NCBI RefSeq assembly: GCF_014701095.1
Contig: NZ_AP023439.1
Coordinates: 62,001-126,000, forward strand
Direction of reading: 5' to 3'
DNA length: 64,000 nt
Origin: Streptomyces tuirus
GTDB taxonomy: Bacteria > Actinomycetota > Actinomycetes > Streptomycetales > Streptomycetaceae
This document shows, one piece after another, positions 26,803 through 35,965 of the stretch. Position 1 is the stretch's first letter. The number at the start of each line of letters is the position of its first letter. The notes below the pieces were generated by a model. That model did not search any database and had not been told where the DNA came from. It saw nothing but the letters and a program-made list of their open reading frames with translations. A program made the translations under genes and the position numbers.

Positions 26803-27342
26803 ATGAGCCAGCCTCAATATCCGGAGCAGCAACCACCCGGCTGGGGAGCCCCTCCGCCGCAACCGCCGAAGAAGAGAAGTACCGGAAAGGCCGTGGGATT
26901 CGGCTGCCTTGGACTCCTGATCGTCGCCATCATCATCGGCATCACAGCGGCTCTCGGAGGCAGCTCAGAAGACAGCAAGAAGGACCCCGGCACTGAGGAC
27001 ACCTCATCGTCCCAGCCGGAGAGCAATGAGAGCGAAAGGGAGAAGAAGGAAGAGCCCACGCGGAGCCAAGCAGACATATTCAAAGAGTGCGTCGCTCAGA
27101 AGGGAACACCAACAGAGAAGACGGCCGTCAAGCACGTCACGAAAGTGACTGGAGCCGATGAGAGAAACAACATTCTGGACTCAGCCGAGGTCTTCACCGA
27201 CTACACAGGCGGCATCGTGGGCCCCCATGCAGCCGACGGCAAGCTGATCGCCTCAGCATTCGCAACCTGCTACGACTCAAACAACGGAATCGTCACCGTC
27301 TACGACAAGAACGGGGAGATCCTCTCCAACGGCAACTACTGA
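26803..27342 (+). CDS. Membrane-anchored hypothetical protein
   Basis: A 179-residue protein with a Pro/Gln-rich cytoplasmic N-terminus (MSQPQYPEQQPPGWGAPPPQ), one membrane helix (FGCLGLLIVAIIIGITAALG), an acidic Ser/Glu/Lys linker and an extracytoplasmic domain with two Cys (FKECVAQKG; FATCYDSNNG) that may pair. The tail of this domain reads like a beta-rich sensor or SH3-like fold. The architecture is common in actinomycetes (DUF4190-like and secreted domain proteins). Codons are visibly AT-richer than in neighbouring genes, so it may be recently acquired. Confidence 0.65.
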   Translation: MSQPQYPEQQPPGWGAPPPQPPKKRSTGKAVGFGCLGLLIVAIIIGITAALGGSSEDSKKDPGTEDTSSSQPESNESEREKKEEPTRSQADIFKECVAQKGTPTEKTAVKHVTKVTGADERNNILDSAEVFTDYTGGIVGPHAADGKLIASAFATCYDSNNGIVTVYDKNGEILSNGNY

Positions 27343-27570
27343 CCACTGAACCGAGCTGATACGCCCTGGCATCCGGCCAGCGCTCCACCGATGCAAAACA
27401 ACCTTCCTCTGCCAGCAGGCGCATGATCAAGTTGCGGAGCTCTTCACATGTCATGCCCAGACAACGAAGCTCTGTGCGACCGAGTCACAGCCGGTGGGCG
27501 GCGGCCAGAAGTAGGCGGGTGGCGAGGCCTGCCCCACCCTCCGGGCCCTGGCCGACGGCTGGCAGGCGGC

Positions 27571-28119
27571 TCACCGTCTCTGACGGTCGGCACCGGTGCG
27601 GAGTCGGGCGAGCAGCCAGAAGGTGATTGCGGTGCCGGTGCCGTAGGCGACGTGCGCGCCGAAATCCCAGGCCAGGGCCTTCTTGTCGTATTGCCAGATC
27701 GGCTTGTAGAGCCCTGCGATCGGCAAAGTGACGTAGTCACCGGCGAACACCGCAGCGCCGAAAGGCACGCCGTATACAGGGGAGGGCCTGGGCAGTGATC
27801 CGGCCACGATGCCGTAGGCCACGCCCGCCGCTGATCCGTAGGCCCAGTGAGCGATGGTGCTCGTGAGCCAGGCCTTATCGTCAGGAAGCCGGCGCTGCGT
27901 GAAGCCCTCGATCACCCGCTTCGCCACCTGCCCCGGATCGGGAGCCTTGTCCCAGCTTTCGACCGGGGCGAATTCCCAGGCGAGCGGGTTGTCCGTCCCG
28001 CCTGCCCGCCGGTACTTCAAGTAATGGACGGCATCCAGACACACCGTTCCCACCGCCCCGGCCAGCAGGCCGGCCGTCACCGCCGCGAGGGGAGTCAGCG
28101 GGTTCCTTCGGGAGCGCAT
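27571..28119 (-). CDS. Multi-pass membrane protein of unknown function
   Basis: A 182-residue protein with four hydrophobic segments: LAAVTAGLLAGAVGTVCLDA, WAYGSAAGVAYGIVAGSL, VPFGAAVFAGDYVTLPIAGL and HVAYGTGTAITFWLLARL. The loop RRAGGTDNPLAWEFAPVESW after the first helix and the His/Tyr pairs in HWAYG and HVAYG recall DUF1440-like small membrane proteins, but I cannot confirm it. It is transcribed alone from the minus strand. Confidence 0.6.
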   Translation of the reverse strand: MRSRRNPLTPLAAVTAGLLAGAVGTVCLDAVHYLKYRRAGGTDNPLAWEFAPVESWDKAPDPGQVAKRVIEGFTQRRLPDDKAWLTSTIAHWAYGSAAGVAYGIVAGSLPRPSPVYGVPFGAAVFAGDYVTLPIAGLYKPIWQYDKKALAWDFGAHVAYGTGTAITFWLLARLRTGADRQRR

Positions 28120-28739
28120 GACGCAATCTCCTCATCGGTCAGGGCCGGAATGGTCGACGTCCTTCAGCACCTGGGCCCCAGGCTGCGGCCCGCATCGAGT
28201 ATCAGGCGGCCGGGAAAGGTCCGCGAGCGCAGCCAGCGAAGGATCGGCGCGGCGCGCAATCCGATCAATGATCTGGTGGCCGACATCGAGCGCCTGGATC
28301 CTGGTGCGGCAGAGCGCCGGGGGAAGTCAGAGCAGGCCTTCATTATCTCGTCCGGTAGGACATACGGGATGAGGAGGAAGCCCTGGACACCATCAGCTGC
28401 AGCGGCTGGGCACCGCGTAGGAGACGATGCTACGCCGTCTTGGGCCTGCCGCTCAGCCTCTACGACCGTCTGCGCGATCTGTTGCGCTTGCACGCCCTCA
28501 GGCCGGTAGGACGCGTAGCCCGTTCACCATCTGGCGTCGTTATGTGCGCGGTTCTCCGGCGCTCCCGCCCGCACCGCCGGGGATTCGGTGAGCGGCGCTC
28601 GGCGTCGCTCGATTGGATGGTTCCTTCGATCATTCAGCTCAGGGTCAGGCCGTGGTGATGCGGCGCGAGGGCTAGTTTCCTCCCGGCTGGATGCGTCCTG
28701 CCCTTTCTCCGTCCGTGCACGCTTGCTGATCGAGGACTG
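28120..28739. other. Intergenic region upstream of ctaD, no gene recognised
   Basis: About 620 bases. Frames on both strands give Arg/Pro-rich translations without motifs or ribosome sites. A faint helical stretch on the minus strand (IARRADPSLAALADLS) is too short to assign. The last part must contain the ctaD promoter. Confidence 0.4.
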
Positions 28740-30452
28740 ATGGCGACACACACTGAGCCGGTTGCGCCCGTACCAGCGGTAGAGCGCCGCGGCAGAGGGA
28801 AGGTGATCGTCTCCTGGTTGACGACCACGGATCACAAGACGATCGGGCACTTGTATCTGATCACGTCGTTTGCGTTCTTCCTGATCGGCGGGGTGCTGGC
28901 GATGGTGATCCGGGCGGAACTGGCCCGGCCGGGGTTGCAGATCGTCTCCAACGAGCAGTACAACCAGGCATTCACGATGCACGGCACGATCATGCTGCTG
29001 CTGTTCGCGACACCCACGTTCGCCGGTTTCGCCAATGCGATCATGCCGCTGCAGATCGGCTCACCCGACGTCGCCTTTCCCCGGCTGAACATGCTCTCGT
29101 ACTGGCTGTTCGCCTTGGGCGGCCTGATCGTGATCTCCAGCTTCCTCACCCCGCAGGGTGCGGCTGACTTCGGCTGGACCGCTTACACGCCGCTGAGCGG
29201 CGGTGAGCGCACCACCTATGTCGGGGGCGACCTGTGGATCATGGGACTGGCGCTGGCCGGTTTCGGCACGATCCTCGGGGCGGTCAACTTCATCACCACG
29301 ATCATTTGCATGCGCGCACCGGGCATGACCATGTTCCGGATGTCGATCTTTACCTGGAACGTGCTGCTCACCTCGGTGCTGGTGCTGTTCGCCTTTCCCG
29401 TTCTGGCCGCGGCCCTGTTCGCGCTGGAGGCGGACCGGAAGTTCGGTGCGCACATCTTCGACCCGGGGAACGGCGGGGCGATCCTGTGGCAACACCTGTT
29501 CTGGTTCTTCGGCCACCCCGAGGTCTACATCCTGGCGCTGCCGTTCTTCGGCGTGATCACCGAGATCATCCCGGTGTTCGCGCGTAAGCCGATCTTCGGG
29601 TACACCGGTCTGATCGGCGCCACCGTCGCCATCGCCGGGCTGTCGGTGACGGTGTGGGCACATCACATGTTCGCGACCGGTGCGGTGCTGCTGCCGTTCT
29701 TCTCCTTCATGACGTATCTCATCGCCGTGCCGACGGGCGTGAAATTCTTCAACTGGATCGGCACGATGTGGCGGGGCTCGCTGTCGTTCGAACCACCCAT
29801 GCTGTGGGCGGTCGGCTTCCTGGTCACCTTCCTCTTCGGCGGCTTGACCGGCGTGATCCTGGGCTCTCCGCCGCTCGACTGGCACGTGCACGACAGCTAT
29901 TTCGTGGTTGCCCACTTCCATTACGTGCTGTTCGGAACGATTGTGTTCGCGATGTTCGGTGGATTCAGCTTCTGGTGGCCGAAGATGACCGGCACTATGC
30001 TCGACCACCGAATCGAGAAGATCCACTTCTGGACCCTGTTCGTCGGCTTCCACACCACTTTCCTGTTGCAGCACTGGCTCGGCGCCGAAGGCATGCCCCG
30101 CCGCTACGCCGACTACCTCGCCGCCGACGGCTTCACCGCCCTCAACACCGTCTCCTCCATCGGCGCCTTCCTGCTCGGCCTGTCCACCCTGCCCTTCCTC
30201 TACAACGTGTGGCGCACCGCCCAGAAGGGCGAGAAGGTCGAGGTCAACGACCCCTGGGGGTACGGGCGTTCCCTGGAGTGGGCGACCTCGTGCCCGCCCC
30301 CGCGGCACAACTTCGTCACGCTGCCCCGCATCCGCTCCGAATCCCCGGCCTTCGACTTGCACCACCCAGATCTGGCCCAGCTGGACGAAGCCGAGAACAC
30401 CCGACGACGTGACGTCGTGGATGCGGAAGGGCACAAGGGCGAACGGCCGTGA
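28740..30452 (+). CDS. ctaD: Cytochrome c oxidase subunit I
   Basis: The catalytic subunit of the aa3-type heme-copper oxidase: 570 residues and 12 membrane helices. All metal ligands are visible: [13 protein letters not shown] (heme a His), [15 protein letters not shown] (CuB His cross-linked to Tyr), [10 protein letters not shown] (two CuB His) and [10 protein letters not shown] (heme a3 and heme a His). The proton-channel Glu region is typical of the actinomycete type. It has no ctaC, ctaE, ctaF or cytochrome bc1 genes next to it, so it is an extra copy that must borrow subunits from a main locus. A small gene overlaps its stop. Confidence 0.95.
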   Translation: MATHTEPVAPVPAVERRGRGKVIVSWLTTTDHKTIGHLYLITSFAFFLIGGVLAMVIRAELARPGLQIVSNEQYNQAFTMHGTIMLLLFATPTFAGFANAIMPLQIGSPDVAFPRLNMLSYWLFALGGLIVISSFLTPQGAADFGWTAYTPLSGGERTTYVGGDLWIMGLALAGFGTILGAVNFITTIICMRAPGMTMFRMSIFTWNVLLTSVLVLFAFPVLAAALFALEADRKFGAHIFDPGNGGAILWQHLFWFFGHPEVYILALPFFGVITEIIPVFARKPIFGYTGLIGATVAIAGLSVTVWAHHMFATGAVLLPFFSFMTYLIAVPTGVKFFNWIGTMWRGSLSFEPPMLWAVGFLVTFLFGGLTGVILGSPPLDWHVHDSYFVVAHFHYVLFGTIVFAMFGGFSFWWPKMTGTMLDHRIEKIHFWTLFVGFHTTFLLQHWLGAEGMPRRYADYLAADGFTALNTVSSIGAFLLGLSTLPFLYNVWRTAQKGEKVEVNDPWGYGRSLEWATSCPPPRHNFVTLPRIRSESPAFDLHHPDLAQLDEAENTRRRDVVDAEGHKGERP

Positions 30453-30823
30453 GAGGCGGACGAGATCCACTGACGGACGGTGAAAGGGACAGCGGGCTGG
30501 CCGATGAGGCCGAGGGCTTCCTCCTCGCCCGCGCGCACCATGACCAGGCACGACGTGAGGCCGAGGATCTCTGCGCGCGGATGCCCTGGCTCACCACCGC
30601 CCAAGTCGAGGAACTCACCGGCCACTACGTCCGCCGACGTCTCGACGTCACCCGTGACCTACTGCTCGCCACGGCCTCACGGGCCGGCAAACTGCGGCAG
30701 GAGTACGAAGCCCGCTACGCCAGCCTCCGCCGCGCCCTGCTCAAACGCCACGCGGCCGGCGTCTGCGCCGTCCTGGTCTGCCTCGGCGGAGCAAACGCGC
30801 TGGCCCGCCTGCTCACGGGCTGA
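30449..30823 (+). CDS. Small protein coupled to ctaD
   Basis: A 124-residue protein whose GTG start overlaps the ctaD stop by 4 bases (GTGA), so translation is coupled. The first 100 residues are a charged helical domain ([40 protein letters not shown]) and the end is a single hydrophobic helix, [17 protein letters not shown]. The topology, a soluble helical domain with a C-terminal anchor, would suit an oxidase assembly or stabilising factor, but that is inference from position only. I do not recognise a named family. Confidence 0.65.
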   Translation: MRGGRDPLTDGERDSGLADEAEGFLLARAHHDQARREAEDLCARMPWLTTAQVEELTGHYVRRRLDVTRDLLLATASRAGKLRQEYEARYASLRRALLKRHAAGVCAVLVCLGGANALARLLTG

Positions 30824-31029
30824 ACGGTGGCAGCGCGCTGACGGCTCCCCAGGGTTTGGTGAGGTGCCGGCTGAGCACCCGACCGGCATTCGTCAGTTCA
30901 TCGGCTGAGCTGGAGCGCTCCGACCGCGCCCGGCCGAAGGCTGGAGCGCTCGAGGGGGTACAGCCGAATGGCCTACCGGTCCACTCGACGAGAGCATGCC
31001 TCCGGCCGTACGGGCGGCTGCAGCGGACG

Positions 31030-31190
31030 ACCGCCGACGGGTGTGCCCTGTCGCCCTGGCACGGCAGCGTCTTCCGGCTCTCGGACGGCGCGAATGTCCG
31101 CGGCCCTGCCACCTCACCCCAACCCGCCTTCGACACCGGCGTCGTCGACGGGCACATGGACATCAGGCCGCGCCGAGAGCACGGCACGCA
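31030..31190 (+). pseudogene. Remnant of a Rieske [2Fe-2S] domain
   Basis: One frame reads LSPWHGSVFRLSDGANVRGP followed by ATSPQPAFDTGVVDGHMDI. This matches the second cluster-binding loop and the final strands of Rieske ferredoxin-like domains (CPWHGSxFRLSDGxVxxGPA). The cysteine of CPWH is Ser here (TCG), and the first C-x-H loop is missing, so no cluster could form. It lies just before the DUF1360 gene. Confidence 0.55.
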
Positions 31191-31249
31191 GAGGCCGGAC
31201 GAGCGCGAAGCGCACGAGGCACCGACACAGGAAGAAGAGGAAGTAGACC

Positions 31250-31792
31250 GTGGGCGCAGCATCTGAGGGTCGTTTCGCGGAGCGTCTGATGCGACGGTGG
31301 CAGCACACCGAACGCACCTACTCGGCGGAAGAAGACCGCCCGCTGGGCGGCTATCTCGTCACCATGGCTGCTTTCGGCGTGTACACGGCGGGATGGGCGA
31401 CGGTGGTCAAGATGCGCGGCCGTCCGCTGCCGGACCGGCCCCTGCCTTGGGACGTGGCTCTGACCGCGGTGGCGACGTTCCGGCTGAGCCGACTGCTGAG
31501 CAAAGCGTCGGTGACCAGCCCGCTTCGGGCGCCCTTCACCACCTTCCAGGGCCCGCAGGGCCCGGCCGAGCTGCATGAGGAGGCACGGTCCGAAGACGTC
31601 AAGGACACGGTCGGCGAGCTGGTGACGTGCCCGTTCTGCATGAGCGTCTGGGTGGCCTCCACCCTCACCGCCGGGCAACTGCTCTGGCCGCGCGCCACTC
31701 GCACCGCCATGGGGGCGCTCACCGCGCTGGCCGGCGCAGACGCCCTGCAGCTGACATACAGCGCGCTGATGGCCAAGACGACCAGCGCGTGA
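31250..31792 (+). CDS. DUF1360 membrane protein
   Basis: A 180-residue protein with three or four hydrophobic segments (GGYLVTMAAFGVYTAGWATVV; FRLSRLLSKASVTSPLRAPF region; ALTALAGADALQLTYSALMA). The DUF1360 signature is present: DTVGELVTCPFCMSVWVAST, with a Cys-Pro-Phe-Cys pair at the membrane, preceded by the RLSRLLSKASVTSPLRAPFT strand. A GTG start at 31250 follows GAAGAAGAGGAAG. DUF1360 genes often sit in sporulation or stress loci of Gram-positives; their biochemical role is unknown. Confidence 0.8.
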   Translation: MGAASEGRFAERLMRRWQHTERTYSAEEDRPLGGYLVTMAAFGVYTAGWATVVKMRGRPLPDRPLPWDVALTAVATFRLSRLLSKASVTSPLRAPFTTFQGPQGPAELHEEARSEDVKDTVGELVTCPFCMSVWVASTLTAGQLLWPRATRTAMGALTALAGADALQLTYSALMAKTTSA

Positions 31793-32032
31793 CCGTTTCC
31801 CACGCCTGACCGCTTCGCGGCGGCGCAGTCGCCGCGTGAGCCGACACCTACGTCGAGTTGACCTCCCACCTGCTTGCACCCACTCTCCTGGCCCTCGCCG
31901 TCCTCAGGGACGGATCAAGCACTGACGGTGGACATCAGGCGGAGCCTGTAACGGGTTTGCAGCAACCTGCCCGGAGTTCGTGCCTTCAGAGCACCACGTC
32001 GGCATGCTCCCTTTCGTAGGAGGGGGAAGCAG

Positions 32033-32491
32033 TTGTCGAGTGACGAGTCGCGCCCTTGGTGGCGATCATCCGAATTCAAGGTGGCCGTCGTCACCGGGCT
32101 CATCATCGCCTCGGTCAGCGCTGGGTTTTCGCTCCTCACCGCACCAGACGATCCGCCCGAGATCGTCACCTACAAGGTGAAGTACCAGAACAACACCGAG
32201 AGCCAGCGAGACAACGTCGTCGTGTCGGTCGCGATCCCACCGGGCGCCGAGTACGTCATGGGCAGCACGTACGCGGCCACGTCCAAGACGAACGACCGGT
32301 GGACGGTGACGAGCGACGGCATCACCGGCCGAGGCCTGAACATGGGCAGCTACGCGCCCGGTGGAGGCGCCTACCTGAAGTTCCAAGTGCGCCCGCGGGG
32401 GAAAACCACCTTCACCTGCGCTTCGAACGGTGAAACAGGGAGCGTCACCGTGTCCGCCGGCGACCAACTCCAGATCTGGGTGACTTGTTAG
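32033..32491 (+). CDS. Membrane-anchored hypothetical protein with TTG start
   Basis: The TTG at 32033 is chosen because a strong AGGAGGGGG lies at 32018-32026. The 152-residue product has a short cytoplasmic start (SSDESRPWWRSSEFKVA), one membrane helix (VVTGLIIASVSAGFSLL) and a beta-rich outer domain: VTYKVKYQNNTESQRDNVVV, then GAYLKFQVRPRGKTTFTCAS and GDQLQIWVTC, with two Cys near the end. The DNVVVSVAIPPG pattern recalls the DUF11/CARDB type of Ig-like repeat (asymmetric beta sandwich). Function unknown; no operon partners. Confidence 0.7.
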   Translation: MSSDESRPWWRSSEFKVAVVTGLIIASVSAGFSLLTAPDDPPEIVTYKVKYQNNTESQRDNVVVSVAIPPGAEYVMGSTYAATSKTNDRWTVTSDGITGRGLNMGSYAPGGGAYLKFQVRPRGKTTFTCASNGETGSVTVSAGDQLQIWVTC

Positions 32492-32792
32492 CACCGAAGC
32501 GCAGGTTTGCAGGCCGGCGTGGGCAACGTTCATCGCCAGTTTCGGGAGGCACTCAGCGATCACAGGGCGGTGCGCCACGGCCCCAAGTCGTACACGCCGA
32601 CATGCGCCTGGCCGACTTGCGTGGCTGCGACTTGAGCACGGTCGACCTTCTCCAGGCGCGTATGACCGGTGCGGTGGCCAGTCACTCGCCGGCCGTGGCG
32701 AGGCAGCTGACACCGATCCGCGCCGAGAGCGAGTGCTCTCGCAATCCTGCCGCGATGGTGGCTGAGCCTCTGGGGGCTTCCGTTCGTCGCCG
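32492..32792. other. Intergenic region between convergent genes
   Basis: No credible gene is seen. A short frame on the + strand (ADMRLADLRGCDLSTVDLLQ) weakly resembles a pentapeptide-repeat piece, but it is only one or two repeats long. Confidence 0.35.
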
Positions 32793-33821
32793 TCACGAGC
32801 GGGGTGTGGGCTCGCCGTGTTCCCCGGTGCGGTCGCGTTGAAAAGTGGCGTACAGCCACCACAGGGATGGCAGGAGGAGGACGGCGCCGACCGCCAGGGC
32901 GCCGAGGCTGGCTCCCAGCACGGCGTCGGTCGCGGCTGCTTCGTCGAGAGTGATGCCCGGGAGCAGTACGGGGTGCTGGCCGATGCCCCATCCCCACAGC
33001 AGTCCGGTGACCGCGAGGGCAGCGGTCAGCCGGACCATCAGGTAGGAGCGGCCCCATGCGAGCAGTGCCAGGGATACGACACCGGCGGCCACGGACAGCA
33101 CGAGGAGAGGCAGGGCGGCGCCGGAAGTGAGGTCGTCGAACACCGGCCGGGCGTCCGCACGCAGGACGAACAGCCCGACGGCCGACATCACGCCGACGAA
33201 CACCCCGGTGTAGAGGGCACGGAGCCTGAAAGCCTGGGTGAGGGCTTCGTCACCGACGCGCTGGGCGTCGCGGGTGAGGTAGACGGCGGCGAGGTACGCC
33301 GCGGTCCCCACCGCCAGTACGCCGCTGATGAGGGAAGTGGGGTTGACCCAGCTGGTGACGAGGTCCCCGGCCGCGATGCCGGGTGGTACGCGGCCGGAGG
33401 CGATGGCGCCGGCGACAGTGCCGAGGAAGAAGGGTGTGACGAGTGAGGAGAAGGCGAAGGTGGCGCCGAACAGCCGTTGCCGCCACAGTTCGCGGCTCAC
33501 TTTGCGGAACGCGAAGGCCGCGCCGCGCGCAATGATGCCGAGCGCGACGGCGGTGAGCGGGATGTAGAGGGTGGAGGCGATCGCGGCGAAGACGGACGGG
33601 ATGCCGGTCCAGGTGAGGACGATCACGAAGATCAGCCAGACGTGGTTGGCCTCCCATACCGGGCCGATGGAGTGTTCGACCAGCTCGCGCTGGTCGCGGC
33701 CCCGTCGGGCTCCTCCGGCGAGCAGGTCCCACACCCCGGCGCCGAAGTCGGCCCCGCCGAACAGGACGTACGCCGTCATGCCGATCCACAGCACGGCGAG
33801 CATGATCTCTGGCAGCTGCAC
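32793..33821 (-). CDS. cydB: Cytochrome bd quinol oxidase subunit II
   Basis: The 342-residue membrane subunit partners with CydA and has about eight to nine helices. Family motifs are clear: the start LPEIMLAVLWIGMTAYVLFG with GGADFGAGVWDLLAGG, then EHSIGPVWEANHVWLIFVIV (W-E-x-N-H-V-W-L), and FAFRKVSRELWRQRLFGATF. It starts 7 bases after the cydA stop, so the two form an operon. It supports the high-affinity, low-oxygen terminal oxidase. No cydDC exporter genes are adjacent. Confidence 0.95.
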   Translation of the reverse strand: MQLPEIMLAVLWIGMTAYVLFGGADFGAGVWDLLAGGARRGRDQRELVEHSIGPVWEANHVWLIFVIVLTWTGIPSVFAAIASTLYIPLTAVALGIIARGAAFAFRKVSRELWRQRLFGATFAFSSLVTPFFLGTVAGAIASGRVPPGIAAGDLVTSWVNPTSLISGVLAVGTAAYLAAVYLTRDAQRVGDEALTQAFRLRALYTGVFVGVMSAVGLFVLRADARPVFDDLTSGAALPLLVLSVAAGVVSLALLAWGRSYLMVRLTAALAVTGLLWGWGIGQHPVLLPGITLDEAAATDAVLGASLGALAVGAVLLLPSLWWLYATFQRDRTGEHGEPTPRS

Positions 33822-33828
33822 GGCAACC

Positions 33829-35193
33829 TCAGATGACTTTGTAGTCGGTTACGTCGCGCTCTTGCGGGGCGACGGGTACGGGTTCGTCGCGGGCCAGGCG
33901 TCGCAGGACGTAGACGGTGGCAACGGTCAGGACCGCGTACACCAGCGCCACCAGGACGAATCCCCAGATGAGGCCGGGAGCGGGGTTGACGGCTTCGGAG
34001 GTGCGCATGATGCCGTAGACGATCCAGGGCTGGCGCCCTACTTCGGTGACGGTCCAGCCGGCTTCGAGTGCCAGGACCGCGCCAACACCCGACAGGGCAC
34101 AGGCGCGCAGGAACCACGGTGAGCGTGGCAGGTCCCGGTGGCGCTTCCAGGTGAGCGCGAGCCAGGCGCACAGCGCCAGGAGACCGAAGCCGATACCGAC
34201 CATGATCTGGAAGGCCCAGTGCGTGATGTTGACCGGTGGCCGGTCGGCCTCCGGTACGTTCTCCAGTCCGACGATCTCCGCGTCGGGCGACCAATGGGCC
34301 AGCAGGGAAAGCCCGTTGGGGATCTCCAGCGCATAGCGGAGCTCGCCGCCGATGGCGAAGCCGCCCAGGTGCAGTGGGGCTCCACGCTCGGTGTGGAAGA
34401 CGCCTTCCATGGCGGCCAGTTTCACGGGCTGGTTCTCGGCGACGAAGTGGGCCGCCCAGTCCCCGACTCCGATCTGCACCGGGGTGATGATCGCGGCGAC
34501 CGTGAAGGGAATGAGGAAGCCGAGACGGTGGTAGCGGTCGCGTCTGCCACGCAGCATCGCCACGGCGTACACACCCGCCATGAGAAAGCCGGCGACCATG
34601 AACGCCGCAAGGATCATGTGCACGGTCTGCGGCGGAGTCGCGGGGTTGAACATCGCTGCCCACGGATCCACCGAGACGATGCGCCCGTTCTCCGTGTCGA
34701 AGCCGGTCGGCTGCTGCATCCAGGCGTTGGCGGTCACGACGAAGAAGGCACTGGCCACCCCGGCCACGACGATGGGCAGCCCGGACAGCATGTGGGGAAC
34801 CGGCGGCAGGCGGTCCCAGGCGTAGAGGTAGATCCCCAGGAAGATCGCCTCGATGAAGAACGCGATGCCCTCCAGCGAGAACGGCAGGCCGATCACCTCG
34901 CCGTACGTCCCCATCAGCCCCGGCCACAGCAAGCCCATCTCGAACGACAGGATCGTGCCGGAGACCGCGCCCACCGCGAACAGCACACCCATCGCCCGGG
35001 CCCAGCGCCGGGCCAGCAGCCGGTAGTTCAGATCTCCTGTGCGGTGTCCACGCCACTCCGCGATCAGTGTGATCGCGGGCATTCCCACGCCCAGGCAGGC
35101 CAGGATGATGTGCCAGCCCAGCGACAGCGCCATCTGCATCCGCGCGGCGCCGAGATCGGGCTCCCCGAATGCGGCATCGGTGAAAGATGGCAC
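33829..35193 (-). CDS. cydA: Cytochrome bd quinol oxidase subunit I
   Basis: The 454-residue subunit binds hemes b558, b595 and d and oxidises menaquinol. It has the N-terminal ARMQMALSLGWHIILACLGV (His heme ligand), GTILSFEMGLLWPGLMGTYG (the conserved GRQPW-partner helix region), AIFLGIYLYAWDRL and the late VGRQPWIVYGIMRTSEAVNP, the hallmark GRQPW motif. The Q-loop is short, as in the Gram-positive type. It is the first gene of cydAB. Its upstream leader carries 15-bp tandem repeats (35238-35276) that may be regulatory. Confidence 0.95.
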   Translation of the reverse strand: MPSFTDAAFGEPDLGAARMQMALSLGWHIILACLGVGMPAITLIAEWRGHRTGDLNYRLLARRWARAMGVLFAVGAVSGTILSFEMGLLWPGLMGTYGEVIGLPFSLEGIAFFIEAIFLGIYLYAWDRLPPVPHMLSGLPIVVAGVASAFFVVTANAWMQQPTGFDTENGRIVSVDPWAAMFNPATPPQTVHMILAAFMVAGFLMAGVYAVAMLRGRRDRYHRLGFLIPFTVAAIITPVQIGVGDWAAHFVAENQPVKLAAMEGVFHTERGAPLHLGGFAIGGELRYALEIPNGLSLLAHWSPDAEIVGLENVPEADRPPVNITHWAFQIMVGIGFGLLALCAWLALTWKRHRDLPRSPWFLRACALSGVGAVLALEAGWTVTEVGRQPWIVYGIMRTSEAVNPAPGLIWGFVLVALVYAVLTVATVYVLRRLARDEPVPVAPQERDVTDYKVI

Positions 35194-35237
35194 GGTTTCC
35201 CCCTGACGAGACTGGCATGCGGCGGATCAGGACGGAC

Positions 35238-35276
35238 GAGTACGGACAAGACAAGTACGGACAAGACAAGTACGGA
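35238..35276. repeat. 15-bp tandem repeat in the cydAB leader
   Basis: The unit TACGGACAAGACAAG occurs at 35241-35255 and 35256-35270 and again as TACGGA at 35271-35276, with a related GAG just before. It lies 45-83 bases upstream of the cydA start codon, in the probable promoter or 5' untranslated region. Confidence 0.7.
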
Positions 35277-35473
35277 TCCCCACACAGGTGGCCCCATTCG
35301 GGGAGCCGACGCAACTCGTCCAGCTACTTCGTCGTCCGTATGGCGGCAGAGAATCACACGGCCGGCCACGGTGGGGTGCGGCCGTGAAGCCTCGGGCTGT
35401 CGAACGCCTGGTGCGGGGTCACTTCGGGTGACGGACGTCTCGGTTCACCTGGGACATGGGCAGGGCTCGGCCC

Positions 35474-35487
35474 GGGCTCAGGAGCCC
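35474..35487. terminator. Short hairpin left of the IS630 element
   Basis: GGGCTC and GAGCCC pair around an AG loop. If the element at 35490-36589 is removed, this hairpin falls directly after the stop codon of the membrane-protein gene at 36587-37696, so it was probably that gene's terminator before the insertion. Confidence 0.45.
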
Positions 35488-35582
35488 TCTAGTGCCGCAT
35501 CAGGCAACGTTTGCCCTGTTGTGATGGGACGCGCCGTCTCGGTGCTGTGCCGGGCTGCCTGTGACCGTCACCCTGTCCGGGT

Positions 35583-35945
35583 GGCAAGAAGCGGACCAAG
35601 TTTGTGGAGTTCTGCCACTACCTGCGCAGCCTCTACCCGCCCGAGACGCGCATTGCGATCGTCTGCGACAACTTCTCCCCGCACCTGACCACGAAGAGAT
35701 GCCAGCGGGTGGGCACCTGGGCCGCGGCGAACAACGTCGAGATCGCCTACACCCCCACCAACCGCTCCTGGCTCAACCGCATCGAGGCCCAGTTCACCGC
35801 CCTGCGCTACTTCACCCTCGACGGCACCGACCACGCCGGCCACAAGGAACAGGGCAGCATGATCCGCCGCTACATCATCTGGCGAAACCGCCATGCCGAG
35901 AACCGGCGCCTACGCGCCGTCGTCGACAGGGCAAACATTGCCTGA
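35583..35945 (+). pseudogene. IS630-family transposase, C-terminal fragment
   Basis: The frame from KKRTKFVEFCHYL to the TGA at 35943-35945 encodes about 120 residues of a Tc1/mariner-like DDE domain: TRIAIVCDNFSPHLT (second Asp), VEIAYTPTNRSWLNRIEAQF (catalytic Glu) and the final WRNRHAENRRLRAVVDRANI. The N-terminal HTH and first Asp are missing, replaced by about 60 bases of unrelated sequence after the left inverted repeat. It cannot transpose by itself. Confidence 0.85.
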
Positions 35946-35949
35946 TCCG
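35926..35949. repeat. Internal copy of the IS630 terminal repeat
   Basis: ACAGGGCAAACATTGCCTGA followed by TCCG repeats the reverse complement of the left end (35496-35519) with two or three mismatches, right at the end of the transposase gene. It probably marks the original right end of the IS. Confidence 0.65.
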
Positions 35950-35965
35950 ACCTGGGCGGCAGCCT

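Noticed and set aside
28164..28493. Minus-strand frame upstream of ctaD
   Set aside because: No motif, poor codon bias and no ribosome site.
32573..32665. Possible pentapeptide-repeat piece (ADLRGCDLSTVDLLQAR)
   Set aside because: Too short to be a domain, with no start, ribosome site or neighbouring repeats.
33776..35314. A 512-residue minus-strand frame overlapping cydA
   Set aside because: It is a shadow of cydA in another frame; its PYLSCPYLSC stretch merely reflects the leader tandem repeats.
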